Assembly: GCA_024235095.1 (NCBI GenBank)
Contig: JACKNC010000001.1
Span: 1,897,501-1,961,500, forward strand
Direction of reading: 5' to 3'
Length of the DNA stretch: 64,000 nt
Origin: Gammaproteobacteria bacterium
Lineage (GTDB): Bacteria; Pseudomonadota; Gammaproteobacteria; Competibacterales; Competibacteraceae
This document shows positions 34,101 through 42,640 of this stretch, piece after piece (positions within the stretch are counted from its first letter, which is position 1; every line of letters begins with the position of its first letter). The notes under the pieces were generated by a model that had not been told where the DNA came from, made no database searches, and saw nothing but the letters and a program-made list of their open reading frames with translations. The position numbers and the translations under genes were made by a program.

Positions 34101-35144
34101 CAGACGCGCTGGCAGATAGCTGGGCAGGCGGCCAACGAATGACGTCAGGTACTGTTCGGCCAACCCTAAATTGCCTTGTTCATAATTGATGGAGCCCAAC
34201 AAGAACTGACTGCCAGGATGGTCGGGCGCGACTCTTAGCACCTGCAGCAAGGCATCCTGAGCCGGGGTCAGTTCCTTCTTCTGGAACAGGATGCTGCCGC
34301 GCAGATAATTGGCCTCCGGCAGATTCGGTTGGCGCTTGCGAACGGTTTCGACATCGGCCAGGGCTTCATCCTGCTTGCCCTGGGCGATCAGGATCTGCGC
34401 CTGCTCCAACAGAGCGGCAGCGTTTTCCGGTTGTAGTTCGAGAATGCGCTGCAAGGCTTTGAGCGTTGCCGGATCATCATTTTGCAAGCGATGCAACCGC
34501 ACTTTGATAAACCAGGGTCGCAGGTCATCCGGATTCTGCTCACTGGCCTTGCTGGCGAAGGCTTCGGCCTCGCTGTAGTTGCGGTTGATCAGCGCCAACT
34601 GGCCCAGGCCCAGCAAAGCGTCGGGATCGTTTGGCTGCAATGCCAGCGCCTGATCCAGACTGGTTTTAGCGGCGTCGGGTTGTCCAAGCGCCAGTTGAGC
34701 AAGTCCGTGCAACGCCCGCAGTGTTGCTTGAGTCGCTGGCGAATCACTTTCTTCCGGAGTCAGCTCCAGCACTTTTTGATTCTGGCCTTGCAGCAAGTAG
34801 GATCGCGCCAGTGGCAACAGCCAGGCGTTGCGCTCGGCGCCCAACTCCTGAGCGCGTTGCAACTCCTTCTCCGCGGGCGCGCCGTTGCCGGTCTTCACAT
34901 AAATTTGCCCCAGCAGCAACCGGGCATCGCGGTTCTCCGGATTCTTCTGCAAGGCGTTTTTGAGTTCGATAACGCTGGCTTGCCACTCTTGCTTGGTTTG
35001 ATATTCCCGGGCTCGCTGAACATGCTCGACATCGGTGGTGCGATCACCGCAGCTCACTAGTCCAATGGTGACGCCGACTCCCAGGCAGCAACCCAGCGCC
35101 AGAGTGCGTAAGGGAAAAGTCAATAAACGATAACGGGATTTCAT
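31197..35144 (-). CDS. prsT: PEP-CTERM system TPR-repeat lipoprotein PrsT, unusually long
   Basis: This is a 1315-residue lipoprotein: signal peptide with lipobox LVSC (Cys32, followed by Gly-Asp), then TPR repeats to the C-terminus. PrsT proteins accompany exosortase/PEP-CTERM and exopolysaccharide loci and are usually near 900 residues. Here residues about 451-812 and 836-1197 are a tandem repeat; both begin LLVQAYLQQK and both include RAYxxAYAKTP-like and LxAEY-type segments (AYAKTPDSQT versus AYAKTPNNQT). This duplication explains the extra length. ATG 35144 follows TTGGAGTCTGTC. A TATAAT at 35206-35201 is a likely -10. Confidence 0.9.
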   Translation of the reverse strand: MKSRYRLLTFPLRTLALGCCLGVGVTIGLVSCGDRTTDVEHVQRAREYQTKQEWQASVIELKNALQKNPENRDARLLLGQIYVKTGNGAPAEKELQRAQELGAERNAWLLPLARSYLLQGQNQKVLELTPEESDSPATQATLRALHGLAQLALGQPDAAKTSLDQALALQPNDPDALLGLGQLALINRNYSEAEAFASKASEQNPDDLRPWFIKVRLHRLQNDDPATLKALQRILELQPENAAALLEQAQILIAQGKQDEALADVETVRKRQPNLPEANYLRGSILFQKKELTPAQDALLQVLRVAPDHPGSQFLLGSINYEQGNLGLAEQYLTSFVGRLPSYLPARLLLAATQLKLEKPDQAINTLTPALAQSPDDAQLLALLGSAYLQNRDYAKGSEYLQKAAQIAPDAANIRTQLALSRLGEGKAGEAVRELQGLVDLGQDVLQADLLLVQAYLQQKDYDKAITAASELVKKKPDDPVAHNLLGGAYLAKGEDKKARSEFERALRLNPDFSTPALNLALLELKAGNRNAARELYEKIVAKEPGNLGALLRLAGLAEQAGQSEQTLRWLEQAWDKNPASLEAGLALIGQYQAANLNVKALNVARGLEAANPEHPAAQRALGLALLADGRPDDAVKTFRKLAELQPQSPEPWHLIALTQARSQKFKEAAEAISRALAIQGDYLPSLVARVELQAQQGKFAEALTGAKALQKQFANLNVGYRLEGNLYVRQKDFTKALAAYQAAYAKTPDSQTVLMLAGAQQVTGDSEAALKILRDWLTAHPDDVQVRTRLAAELQRLGRREEAIAEYERLAKREAVDEGSGAITLDRGLQQADTLLVQAYLQQKEFDKAIAAAKDLTEKRPNESGAFNLLGAVYLAQGDDQAARAAFDQALKLQPNHVPAQMNLATLDVKSGNRAGAQLRYRQVLERDPDNFAALIRLSALLGRTDESLRLLEQAWNRRPDSIDVGLALAQEYTNRGDKDKALTVVQNLEKVKADDPRVVRAMGLTQASNGKTTEAIASFQKLASLLPQSPEPWYLTAMAQSAAKNVSAATKSLDKALAIQNNYLPALVAKVQLQQQGQEVDQALEGVRHIQALYPDQITGYVLEGDLHLRQKEFAPAVEAYQSAYAKTPNNQTATRLANAQWQAGDREAALATLRQWLTSEPKDNRARLQYAMYLQESNRKTETITEYEQLAERLPDNPIVLNNLAWFYYETGDSRALRYAERAHDKAPDNPEVADTLGWILVQRNEALRGLEFLEKAADKLPDQPSVRYHLAAAYAKLGRKDAARQALEKLADVSAFPEQEEARKLLESLRQ

Positions 35145-35200
35145 GACAGACTCCAAAAGTAAGTCATCAGGTTGGAGGCAGTGGCTCAATGAATATTGTG

Positions 35201-35206
35201 ATTATA
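35201..35206 (-). promoter_or_regulatory. Likely -10 box of the prsT promoter
   Basis: On the minus strand TATAAT occurs 57 bp before the prsT start. The hexamer 17 bp upstream is not a recognisable -35, so an activator may be needed. Confidence 0.4.
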
Positions 35207-35369
35207 GGCTAACCACTTTACTAGCCGACCGTTGGACTAATGAATTTCAGCTTGGTTTAAGGTACGTGCGTTAAAGTGTCGCTCAAGGTCGCGTTCGGAG
35301 GGGGCTTTGGCCACGATAACCGGCGGTGACCCGCCCTATTCTCGATCCACTTTAATTAAGGAAATCTTA

Positions 35370-35690
35370 ATGATTATTCGTAAATCGCTGTTCGTTGCCG
35401 CCACTCTCGCCGCCACCCTTTGCACCCTCCCTGCCTCCGCTTCTGAAACTAAGGAGATGATAGCGCCAGCCACCAGCTCGTCCGCCGCTGTAACCTCTGG
35501 CAAAATCACCAAGGAGCAGGCCGTGGAAATGGCAATCAAGGCGCATCCAGGCAAAGTCACCAAAGCGTATGAGGATGGTCATAAAGGCAAACAGACCTGG
35601 GAAGTCAAAATTGATGGTGCTGACGGAAAAAAATGGAAGGTGTACTACGAGATCGCGACTGGGGCGCTGGTCGACGAAAAGAGCGAGTAA
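35370..35690 (+). CDS. Periplasmic PepSY-domain protein
   Basis: The 106-residue protein starts at ATG 35370 with AAGGA eight bases upstream; a longer in-frame start lacks a signal peptide. Residues 1-23 form a Sec signal (MIIRKSLFVAATLAATLCTL, then PASAS). Residues about 45-106 form one PepSY unit (ITKEQAVEMAIKAHPGKVTKAYE, TWEVKIDGADGKKWKVYYE). PepSY proteins bind or inhibit peptidases or modulate haem proteins. The b-type cytochrome gene that follows suggests a redox role. Confidence 0.85.
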   Translation: MIIRKSLFVAATLAATLCTLPASASETKEMIAPATSSSAAVTSGKITKEQAVEMAIKAHPGKVTKAYEDGHKGKQTWEVKIDGADGKKWKVYYEIATGALVDEKSE

Positions 35691-35775
35691 CCACCACAGC
35701 TTTTCCTGCGCATAAACCCGCCTCCGCGTTGGCGCTTTTGCTACGATGGAGGCATCACCGATACAGCATCCTGTC

Positions 35776-36387
35776 ATGACCGACCGCAATACCACCGAAA
35801 TCACCGTTTGGGATCTCTGGGTTCGCCTGTTTCACTGGAGCCTGGTCATCGCCTTTACGCTGGCCTATTTCAGCCAGGGCGAGTTGTTTGAAGATCTTCT
35901 GGAAAACGTCGATGGAGCGTTGTTACAAACTATCCATGTCTGGTCCGGCTATACTATTGTCGGACTGCTGATTTTTCGCCTGATCTGGGGTTTCACCGGC
36001 CCCCCTTACGCCCGGTTCAGTGACTTCGTGCGCAGTCCACGTGAAATTTTCACTTATACCCAACAGGTATTGACGTTGCGCGCGCCCCGCCATCTCGGCC
36101 ACAACCCCGCCGGTGGTGCAATGATCATCATTTTGTTGTTGAGCCTCACCGTCACCGTCACCGCTGGTTTAATACTCTACGGCGCTGACAAGGGGATGGG
36201 ACCGCTGGCCGGATTATTGGTAAACAGCAGCGATAGTCTGATCGACATTGCCAAGGAAACTCATGAATTCTTTGCAAACTTCACGCTGATCCTAGTCGTC
36301 GGGCACCTCACCGGCGTGATATGGGAAAGTTTACTGCACCGGGAGAATCTCGCTCACGCCATGATCACCGGGCGCAAGCGGGCTTGA
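35776..36387 (+). CDS. Membrane b-type cytochrome (cytochrome b561/Ni-Fe hydrogenase b-type family)
   Basis: The 203-residue protein has four hydrophobic segments. Haem-ligand candidates are His in VRLFHWSLVIAF (first helix), His in TIHVWSGYTIVGLLIFRL (second), and His in ETHEFFANFTLILVVGHLTG (last). The family passes electrons between quinones and periplasmic partners. ATG 35776 (MTDRNTTEITVWDLWVRLFH) is preferred; ATG 35746 would add ten residues. It follows the PepSY gene by 85 bp, a frequent pairing. Confidence 0.82.
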   Translation: MTDRNTTEITVWDLWVRLFHWSLVIAFTLAYFSQGELFEDLLENVDGALLQTIHVWSGYTIVGLLIFRLIWGFTGPPYARFSDFVRSPREIFTYTQQVLTLRAPRHLGHNPAGGAMIIILLLSLTVTVTAGLILYGADKGMGPLAGLLVNSSDSLIDIAKETHEFFANFTLILVVGHLTGVIWESLLHRENLAHAMITGRKRA

Positions 36388-36807
36388 AGCGCAGCAGCAG
36401 GCTACCACTTTATACAAAGTTACGACATCACGGACGATGTTGGTGATATTTTCAGCGTGATTGGCGGAAATGCTCTCTGAAGCGATCACGAAAGTCCAGG
36501 AGCTGCTGGACCCATCCCGACTAGCAAGCCACTATCCTTCGTACCCGCGGTCGCGTTTTTTTGCTGCCTCTGGGGAAGTCTCTTTCGTAGGCCGCCTCAT
36601 CCAGCTTGCCTTGTGATCAAAATCGAATTATGATTATTTAAATAAATCAAAAATATAAATCCGACAAAGTAGAACTTATGTCAATTTCCTTATGACCATT
36701 TCTCCAGACAGAACGAGCCATGCGGGAAAATGCCGGGCTACCCACCCACTTCTTAAGGGATTTCTTTCACGAAACCTCATATCCACTAAAGATTAAAGAA
36801 TCCAGTT
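36388..36807. other. 420-bp intergenic region, no gene found
   Basis: I see no credible ORF. The left half is ordinary GC content with a short CGCG-rich stretch followed by TTTTTTT near 36556-36565, possibly a weak terminator for the cytochrome gene. From about 36620 to 36710 it becomes strongly AT-rich (runs such as ATTATTTAAATAAATC), typical of a promoter or protein-binding region for the peroxidase gene. Confidence 0.5.
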
Positions 36808-37848
36808 ATGAGAAAACCAGCGATCTATCTGCTAGTTAGCTTGACCACCTTGAGCGTACCCGTATCGGCTACTGACAGCCGCTGGTCGGCGCTGCCCGAA
36901 AAAGCGCCCGATCCCGCGGATAATCCAACCACTGAAGCCAAGGTCACACTTGGCAAGATGCTGTATTTCGATACCCGCTTTTCCTCAACCGGCACCGTGT
37001 CCTGCTTTTCTTGCCACAACGTAATGGAGGGCGGCGATGATCACCGGCCTACGTCCATAGGCGTTCATGGGCAGGTCGGCGGTCGCAACGCGCCAACTGT
37101 CTGGAATGCGGCGTTCAACTCAGCACAGTTTTGGGATGGCCGCGCGCCCTCTCTCGAAGAGCAGGCCAAAGGACCGCCGGCTAATCCGATTGAAATGGGC
37201 ATGCCGAACCTGGACGCCACCATTGGCCGCATCCAGGCGATTCCCGGTTACCAACCTTATTTCGAAGCAGCGTTTGGTAAAGACGCTATAACCATGGACA
37301 ACGCGGCTAAAGCCATCGCAGCTTATGAGCGCACCCTGATCACGCCGAACAGCGCTTACGATCGTTATGTCAAGGGCGATAAAAAAGCCATGACTGAGCA
37401 GCAGATTAGAGGTATGGATGCCTTTGCCAAAACCGGTTGCACGGCCTGTCACTCCGGTCCGGCTTTTAATGGTTCCACCAACATGCCGGCGGGTCAGGGT
37501 TTCTTAATGAAATTCCCGGTCTTCGCTGGCAGCCCATACGAAACCCAGTACAAGCTGACTGAGGATCCAGGCCGCTACACTGTCACTCAAAAGGAGGAGG
37601 ACAAATATTTGTGGCGGGTGCAGACGCTGCGCAATCTGACTTACACCGCGCCGTACTTCCACAACGGTTCAGTCAAAAGCCTCGACGAAGCGGTGCGTGT
37701 CATGGCCAAGACCCAGCTTAACAAAGATTTGAATGATGCTGAGATCCAGGACATCGTCGCTTTCCTCAGAGCATTAGACGGCCCGTTTCCGCAACAAATT
37801 ATGCCGAGGCTACCGCCGACTCCCGGCGGTCTACTGACCGAAAACTAA
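36808..37848 (+). CDS. Dihaem cytochrome c peroxidase (CcpA/MauG family)
   Basis: This 346-residue periplasmic protein has a Sec signal ending VPVSA (about 22). Two c-type haem motifs are present: CFSCH (about 70-74, high-affinity domain) and CTACH (about 213-217). GRNAPTVWNAAFNSAQFWDGRAPSLEEQAKGP and RVQTLRNLTYTAPYFHNGSVKSL are characteristic. It reduces hydrogen peroxide with electrons from small cytochromes. The nearby b-type cytochrome suggests a short electron route. A decayed response regulator follows 29 bp later. Confidence 0.92.
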   Translation: MRKPAIYLLVSLTTLSVPVSATDSRWSALPEKAPDPADNPTTEAKVTLGKMLYFDTRFSSTGTVSCFSCHNVMEGGDDHRPTSIGVHGQVGGRNAPTVWNAAFNSAQFWDGRAPSLEEQAKGPPANPIEMGMPNLDATIGRIQAIPGYQPYFEAAFGKDAITMDNAAKAIAAYERTLITPNSAYDRYVKGDKKAMTEQQIRGMDAFAKTGCTACHSGPAFNGSTNMPAGQGFLMKFPVFAGSPYETQYKLTEDPGRYTVTQKEEDKYLWRVQTLRNLTYTAPYFHNGSVKSLDEAVRVMAKTQLNKDLNDAEIQDIVAFLRALDGPFPQQIMPRLPPTPGGLLTEN

Positions 37849-37877
37849 CACACTCCACCAAAACAGGATTCGTCATC

Positions 37878-38060
37878 ATGCGCCTGTTATTGGTCGAAAA
37901 CGATACGCTATCGGGCGATCGCTTGCGAACTGAACTGGAACAGGCTGGATTTGCGGTGGATGTCGCCACGGATGGCGTTGGCGCCCCGAATTCATGGGGA
38001 AGTCAGAACCTTACCATGTTGTCGTGCTTGATATTGGGTTAGCAGTCGCCATGTGTGCTC
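37878..38060 (+). pseudogene. Remnant of an OmpR-family response regulator receiver domain
   Basis: From ATG 37878 the frame reads MRLLLVENDTLSGDRLRTELEQ and AGFAVDVATDG, the first half of a receiver domain (VED to VEN, with the acidic pocket partly kept). At about codon 36 the frame breaks; the neighbouring frame continues SEPYHVVVLDIGLAV, the expected strand with the phospho-acceptor Asp. It then runs out, with no DNA-binding domain. So this is a frameshifted and truncated gene, possibly once controlling the peroxidase. Confidence 0.75.
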
Positions 38061-38065
38061 GGCGA

Positions 38066-40801
38066 CTAATACCCCTCGAACGTGAACCGCGCCGAGCCAA
38101 TCGCCAGCGAATCGCCGGTCTCCAGCGCTAGCACCTCATTGGTCGCCAACCCGTGGCAGCCGACCTGCACCGAACCCGATGCCCCCAGATTCTGGATCCA
38201 GTACATGCCGTCCCGAAATAACAATTCCGCATGATGAGGGATCACATCCGGCGCGTTGATACGCAAACCATCCTGTGGGGAAGCGCCAATGGGCAGCCAC
38301 TTGGGCACATAGTAGTGCACGACCTGCTGGTGGGCCGCGTCATCGCGCTCAAAGCGGACATAATGCAACGCGCCGGGATTACCGACGCCATTCAATTCGG
38401 CTACTCGATCCTGCATGCGCATCAAGTGGAGGTAACGGTTGCGGAGATTGACCCGTAACTCGTTGTTGTCGGCCTGCTGGTCGCGTTGACGCAGCACCTC
38501 AACCAGTTCCAGCAGATAGTGGCCGAAGCGGTCGCGCGGCTCCTGGAGATCCCAGTCCAGCGTCTCGCGCTCTTTTTTATGATCCCAAGCCACAGAGAGC
38601 CGCAAGTGGTACAAGTCGCAAACATCGACTACATCATCCGTTTCCAGTATTTCCCAGCACCCGCGATCCAGCCGCTGGCCGTTGCGCCCCGTATAGGTAT
38701 GACCGTGATCGCTGACCGCCATTAACGCTAATTGATCGCCCAGCGCACAGACCACACAATGTAAGCGGGAAATCCGACTGTATTTCGGGATGAAACCCAA
38801 CGTGAAATCGCCAAATCCAGCCCCAGCAGCACTCTGTCGACCAAAAATCATAAAGGGACGAGAGACCAATTCGATGCGCGCTGGAGCCTGCGCCGGATCA
38901 ACAGCCAACAACAAGGCCCGGGTCAGCGGGGTGCCCCGGCTCAGCGTCTGTTCATTGGTTGTGCGCAGGTGGTGAGTATGCTCGGGATTGTCTTCCAGTT
39001 CGAGCAGGAGGGTACAGGCCAGATTTCCGCTCCCTATCGCACCCGACAGCCATACTCCAGCATCTGATCCAGCCACAGGAAGATCCGGCCAGAACCGATC
39101 ACAGGCAGGCTCAACGCCCGATCCGGCTTCCATCTTGGGACTTTCCTGACTTCCGGGCGAAAAATCCAGGCGAATCTCTAGCCGGTTCGCGTAAACCGAC
39201 CATTCTCCGCGATGATCGCAGAGTTCGAGTTCCAGCCAGAGCGTTGCTCGCGCCGGTTCTGTGTGGAGTAGACGATAATCCAGATAAACCGGTTGGGCGT
39301 CACGGCCATCCAGCAACCGGACCGGGGGTGCTTGCCCATCCTGAGCGAAGACCAGATCAGGACTGCGCACATGCAACTGGATTTCCCGGTACAGCCACCA
39401 GGTAGGATTAATAAGCAAGGCGCAGAGTACGCCATTCCGCCCAGGTAATACCGGAGCCGCGGTTGCCAAACCGATCAGCACGGGTTGTCGAGTTTCCTGC
39501 AACCGCGCAAATCTTCGCTCGTGTTCATCCCGTTGCACTGAATCACTGTCATGCAGCCAGCGCAGATACCGGTTTCGAAAATACTGTAGCGCTTCACGGT
39601 CCTGGGCCTCCTTGCGATCCTGTTTTACTCCCAGGTCGCTGAGCAGGTTAGCGAACTCGCGTAGGGACGGCGATATGGCGGTTGTCTTGCGCGGTTCGGC
39701 GCCGGTCTCGGTCGGTTTGCTGGCGGGAGGCAACTCTAGCGGTATTGGCGTTTCTTCGATGACCAGCTGTGTTGGCGGCAAGGTCTCGTCCGAGGGTAGG
39801 ACGAGAATCGTTTCGTCCGGTGCCGATTCGACCGGGCTGTTTGCATCCGTCTTCAGAGTTTCTTCCAGATCGAAATCGAAACTCAGGCCCAGATCGGGAA
39901 AATCCAGATCGAATCCCCCCTTATTGTCCGACAAGGAAGGCATCGCCTCAGTCGTGCCCGGCGGATTATCAGCATTCGACGCCAGCGATTTTTGGGCAGG
40001 TTCGTTCAGAAAACAACTTCGGGCTGCTTCATCAACCAGCGCCTGGGTAATTTCCCCATCGGCTTCCAGGCTTGCAAACAGCAGCAAGGTATCGCAGAGC
40101 ATGACGATAGCGCGTGGAATGCCTTGACAATATTGGACGATGCGCTCAGTCACCGCATCCGGGGGCTGGCTACCATCCCAGTGCTCGGCGGTTTCAAATT
40201 GGTGGCGGATAAATTTTTTCGTTTCCTGATCGCTCAGGATGTCGAGGCGACAGCGCACCGCAATACTGGTCTGGAGTCGGTGCAACTCGGGTTGGCGCAG
40301 TTTGCCCTCGATATCCGGCAATCCGGTCAATACGACTTGCAGACGATGCGCGGGGACTGCGGGCATCTCCACGAAATCGTACAGATGGCGCAAAACGCTG
40401 AGGCGCAGATGGTGAGCGTCGTCAATTAATAGTGCGATAATCTGATCGCGGCGCGCGCGCGCCGCCAGCATATCCAGCAACAATCGGCTTTGCTGACCGG
40501 CGTCCAGATGGTCAGCCGGCAATTCTAGATGGGCGCATAGATAATTCAGAATATCAGGAAAGTCGAGGCTGGCGTTGGTCAGTAGTACAAAGTGGACATC
40601 GCTGGCTTCCGCCATGCAATGACGCAACACTAGCGTCTTGCCGACACCGGCTTCTCCTGTCAGCAGAATAATGCCTCTTCGTTCCCGAATACTCTTCAGG
40701 ATATCCTCGCAAGCAGCATCAAAAGTGGCATTATGATAAAAACGCTTAAGCTCCTTCGGTCCGAAGGGCTGATGATCAGAGCCGGTATTGGTGGTTTGCA
40801 T
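38066..40801 (-). CDS. AAA+ ATPase fused to two FHA-like domains
   Basis: This is a 911-residue protein. Residues about 1-275 are an ExeA/GspA-type AAA+ ATPase: Walker A TGEAGVGKT (about 47-55), Walker B IALLIDDAHH (about 121-130) and LQVVLTGLPDIEGKLRQPEL. An acidic and proline-rich linker follows (about 275-390, GFDLDFPDLGLSFDFDLEE). About 640-760 resembles an FHA domain (IFGRQ, then YSRISRLHCVV). The last 90 residues form a second (WLPIGASPQDGLRINAP, HHAELLFRDG, LETGDSLAIGSARF). FHA domains bind phosphothreonine. It is divergent from an ABC1/UbiB-type gene 41 bp away. Confidence 0.8.
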   Translation of the reverse strand: MQTTNTGSDHQPFGPKELKRFYHNATFDAACEDILKSIRERRGIILLTGEAGVGKTLVLRHCMAEASDVHFVLLTNASLDFPDILNYLCAHLELPADHLDAGQQSRLLLDMLAARARRDQIIALLIDDAHHLRLSVLRHLYDFVEMPAVPAHRLQVVLTGLPDIEGKLRQPELHRLQTSIAVRCRLDILSDQETKKFIRHQFETAEHWDGSQPPDAVTERIVQYCQGIPRAIVMLCDTLLLFASLEADGEITQALVDEAARSCFLNEPAQKSLASNADNPPGTTEAMPSLSDNKGGFDLDFPDLGLSFDFDLEETLKTDANSPVESAPDETILVLPSDETLPPTQLVIEETPIPLELPPASKPTETGAEPRKTTAISPSLREFANLLSDLGVKQDRKEAQDREALQYFRNRYLRWLHDSDSVQRDEHERRFARLQETRQPVLIGLATAAPVLPGRNGVLCALLINPTWWLYREIQLHVRSPDLVFAQDGQAPPVRLLDGRDAQPVYLDYRLLHTEPARATLWLELELCDHRGEWSVYANRLEIRLDFSPGSQESPKMEAGSGVEPACDRFWPDLPVAGSDAGVWLSGAIGSGNLACTLLLELEDNPEHTHHLRTTNEQTLSRGTPLTRALLLAVDPAQAPARIELVSRPFMIFGRQSAAGAGFGDFTLGFIPKYSRISRLHCVVCALGDQLALMAVSDHGHTYTGRNGQRLDRGCWEILETDDVVDVCDLYHLRLSVAWDHKKERETLDWDLQEPRDRFGHYLLELVEVLRQRDQQADNNELRVNLRNRYLHLMRMQDRVAELNGVGNPGALHYVRFERDDAAHQQVVHYYVPKWLPIGASPQDGLRINAPDVIPHHAELLFRDGMYWIQNLGASGSVQVGCHGLATNEVLALETGDSLAIGSARFTFEGY

Positions 40802-40842
40802 ATCCCCTCCCGCCAGTCGCTACCCGCAAGTTTACGACGCTT

Positions 40843-42495
40843 ATGTCAATCCAAACAGTCCCCATGCGATTCCCGGCGCGTCGTCGGTGGTTATTACGGC
40901 GTTTGCTGACGGTCATTCATCAGTTACTCGGTTTACTGAGCGGCGGTTTATTAGCCCACGTTCGCAGTCTGCCTCCGGAATGGCGGCATCGTCGTAGTCA
41001 CTGGCCGCTCCGATTGGCGGCGGCCTTGGTGGAGCGCGGGCTTGATCCTGAGCTGGTCAACCTGTCGTTTGCGACTCAACTGCGCTACCGTCTGGAGCGG
41101 CTCGGACCGACTTACATTAAGCTTGGCCAGATTCTGGCAGTGCGTGAAGATATGTTACCACACGCCATTACAGATGAATTGAAAAATCTGTTCGATCAGG
41201 CGCCAGCTGTATCTTTCTCAATCATTCACACTTTGATCGAAGCTGAGTTGGAGCGCCCTTTGACCGAGTTGTTTCTCCACATTGAGGAACAGCCTTTGGG
41301 TTCGGCATCGCTGGCCCAAGTCCATCGTGCTACAACCCGCGATGGGCAGGCGGTCGTGGTTAAGGTGCTTAAACCTGGGGTGCGCGAGTTGGTGTTGGTG
41401 GATCTTCGATTATTAGGTTGGCTGGGCGTGGTGCTAGAACCGTTCATACCTCAGTACGAGATCGTTGCCATTATCGAGGAATTTCGTAGTTATACGACTC
41501 GCGAACTAGATTTGACTGTCGAAGCGGATAACGGCGATATCTTCACTGCCCAGTTTGAGCAGGATCCAGCGATCGTGTTCCCGGTCATGCATCGGGAACT
41601 CAGCACCGACAGTGTGTTAACAATGGAGTTTCTGAACGGGTTCAAACCAGGAGCGCCGGCGACCTTCGCATTGGAGGATTCAGAGCGGATGCAGATTGCT
41701 CACTTGGGGGCGCGAGCCATTTTGCGGATGCTGTACCAGCATGGGTTCTTTCATGCTGACTTGCACGCCGGCAATCTACTGATTTTACCAGGACCGCCCT
41801 TACGGATCGGCTTTATTGACCTAGGCATGGTTGGACGCTTTGAGGAGCAAACCCGCCGGCGATTGCTGTACTACTACTATTCGCTGGTCAATGGTGATAT
41901 CGATAAAGCGGCCCAACATCTTTGCGAAATTGCCCGGCCAGGACCGGGCGGCGGTGATCTAGCCGGCTTCCGGCGTTCAGTTGTGGAACTGTCACAGCGC
42001 TTTTTACTGCGCGCCGCTCGTGGCGAGTTCAGCATTGCTCGACTCATCCTGGAATCAATGCGTTTGGGGGGCCGCCACTGCATGTATTTCCGGGTCGATC
42101 TGGTGCTGATGGTCAAGGCGCTGGTCACTTTTGAAGGGGTGGGGCGGATGGTCGAACCTGAGCTGGATGTGGTGGCGATTTCCCGGACCCACATCGAGCG
42201 CATTTTCCGCGAACAGTTTCAGTTAAAACGTTTCGGACGGGAATTATGGCGTAATGGCCCGGAACTCCTGGATTTAGCCAGTCGATTGCCAGAGTTGCTG
42301 GCGCAATCCGGTCATCGGTTGGAATCAACTCCGTCATTGTCTTCTACACAACACACACTGGTCGGGTTGCGCGGCGCCATTGTCGCCGCAGCCTGTATTA
42401 TCGGCGGGGTGCTCATCCTGCTCCAGTCGGAAGGCTGGCTGGTGGGAGGCGGATTGTTGTTTGCCGGATGGTGGATTTACTGGCGCGGGGACTAA
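40843..42495 (+). CDS. ABC1/UbiB (AarF) family atypical kinase
   Basis: This 550-residue protein carries the family's N-terminal signature (LERLGPTYIKLGQILAVRED, about 86-105, the KxGQ motif) and the QPLGSASLAQVHRA glycine/alanine loop. The nucleotide-binding Lys is in VVVKVLKPGV, the catalytic segment is HADLHAGNLL, and the metal-binding Asp is in GFIDLGMVGR. Two C-terminal transmembrane segments (about 505-545) anchor it. Relatives act in ubiquinone biosynthesis or lipid homeostasis. No other ubi gene is adjacent, so UbiB identity is uncertain. Confidence 0.88.
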   Translation: MSIQTVPMRFPARRRWLLRRLLTVIHQLLGLLSGGLLAHVRSLPPEWRHRRSHWPLRLAAALVERGLDPELVNLSFATQLRYRLERLGPTYIKLGQILAVREDMLPHAITDELKNLFDQAPAVSFSIIHTLIEAELERPLTELFLHIEEQPLGSASLAQVHRATTRDGQAVVVKVLKPGVRELVLVDLRLLGWLGVVLEPFIPQYEIVAIIEEFRSYTTRELDLTVEADNGDIFTAQFEQDPAIVFPVMHRELSTDSVLTMEFLNGFKPGAPATFALEDSERMQIAHLGARAILRMLYQHGFFHADLHAGNLLILPGPPLRIGFIDLGMVGRFEEQTRRRLLYYYYSLVNGDIDKAAQHLCEIARPGPGGGDLAGFRRSVVELSQRFLLRAARGEFSIARLILESMRLGGRHCMYFRVDLVLMVKALVTFEGVGRMVEPELDVVAISRTHIERIFREQFQLKRFGRELWRNGPELLDLASRLPELLAQSGHRLESTPSLSSTQHTLVGLRGAIVAAACIIGGVLILLQSEGWLVGGGLLFAGWWIYWRGD

Positions 42496-42640
42496 GCGTT
42501 TGTGGTCTTTCCACGTGCAAGCCGGACAAATTCAGGAGTAACTTCCTGTTTCCGTTCCTGATGCCTCTATACTCGTCTCTGTTGAACTTGCGCTAAAATG
42601 AAATTGGCGCTTCCGGCAGCGCGCATCAAACTTTCAAGAC

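Noticed and set aside
35307..35369. Upstream extension of the PepSY gene
   Set aside because: It would bury the signal peptide behind 21 unrelated residues; ATG 35370 has a proper ribosome site.
40441..40465. GCGC-rich tandem run (gcgcgcgcgcgcc) in the AAA+/FHA gene
   Set aside because: Codes normally for LAARARRD and is in frame with the Walker B region; no sign of slippage or a regulatory repeat.
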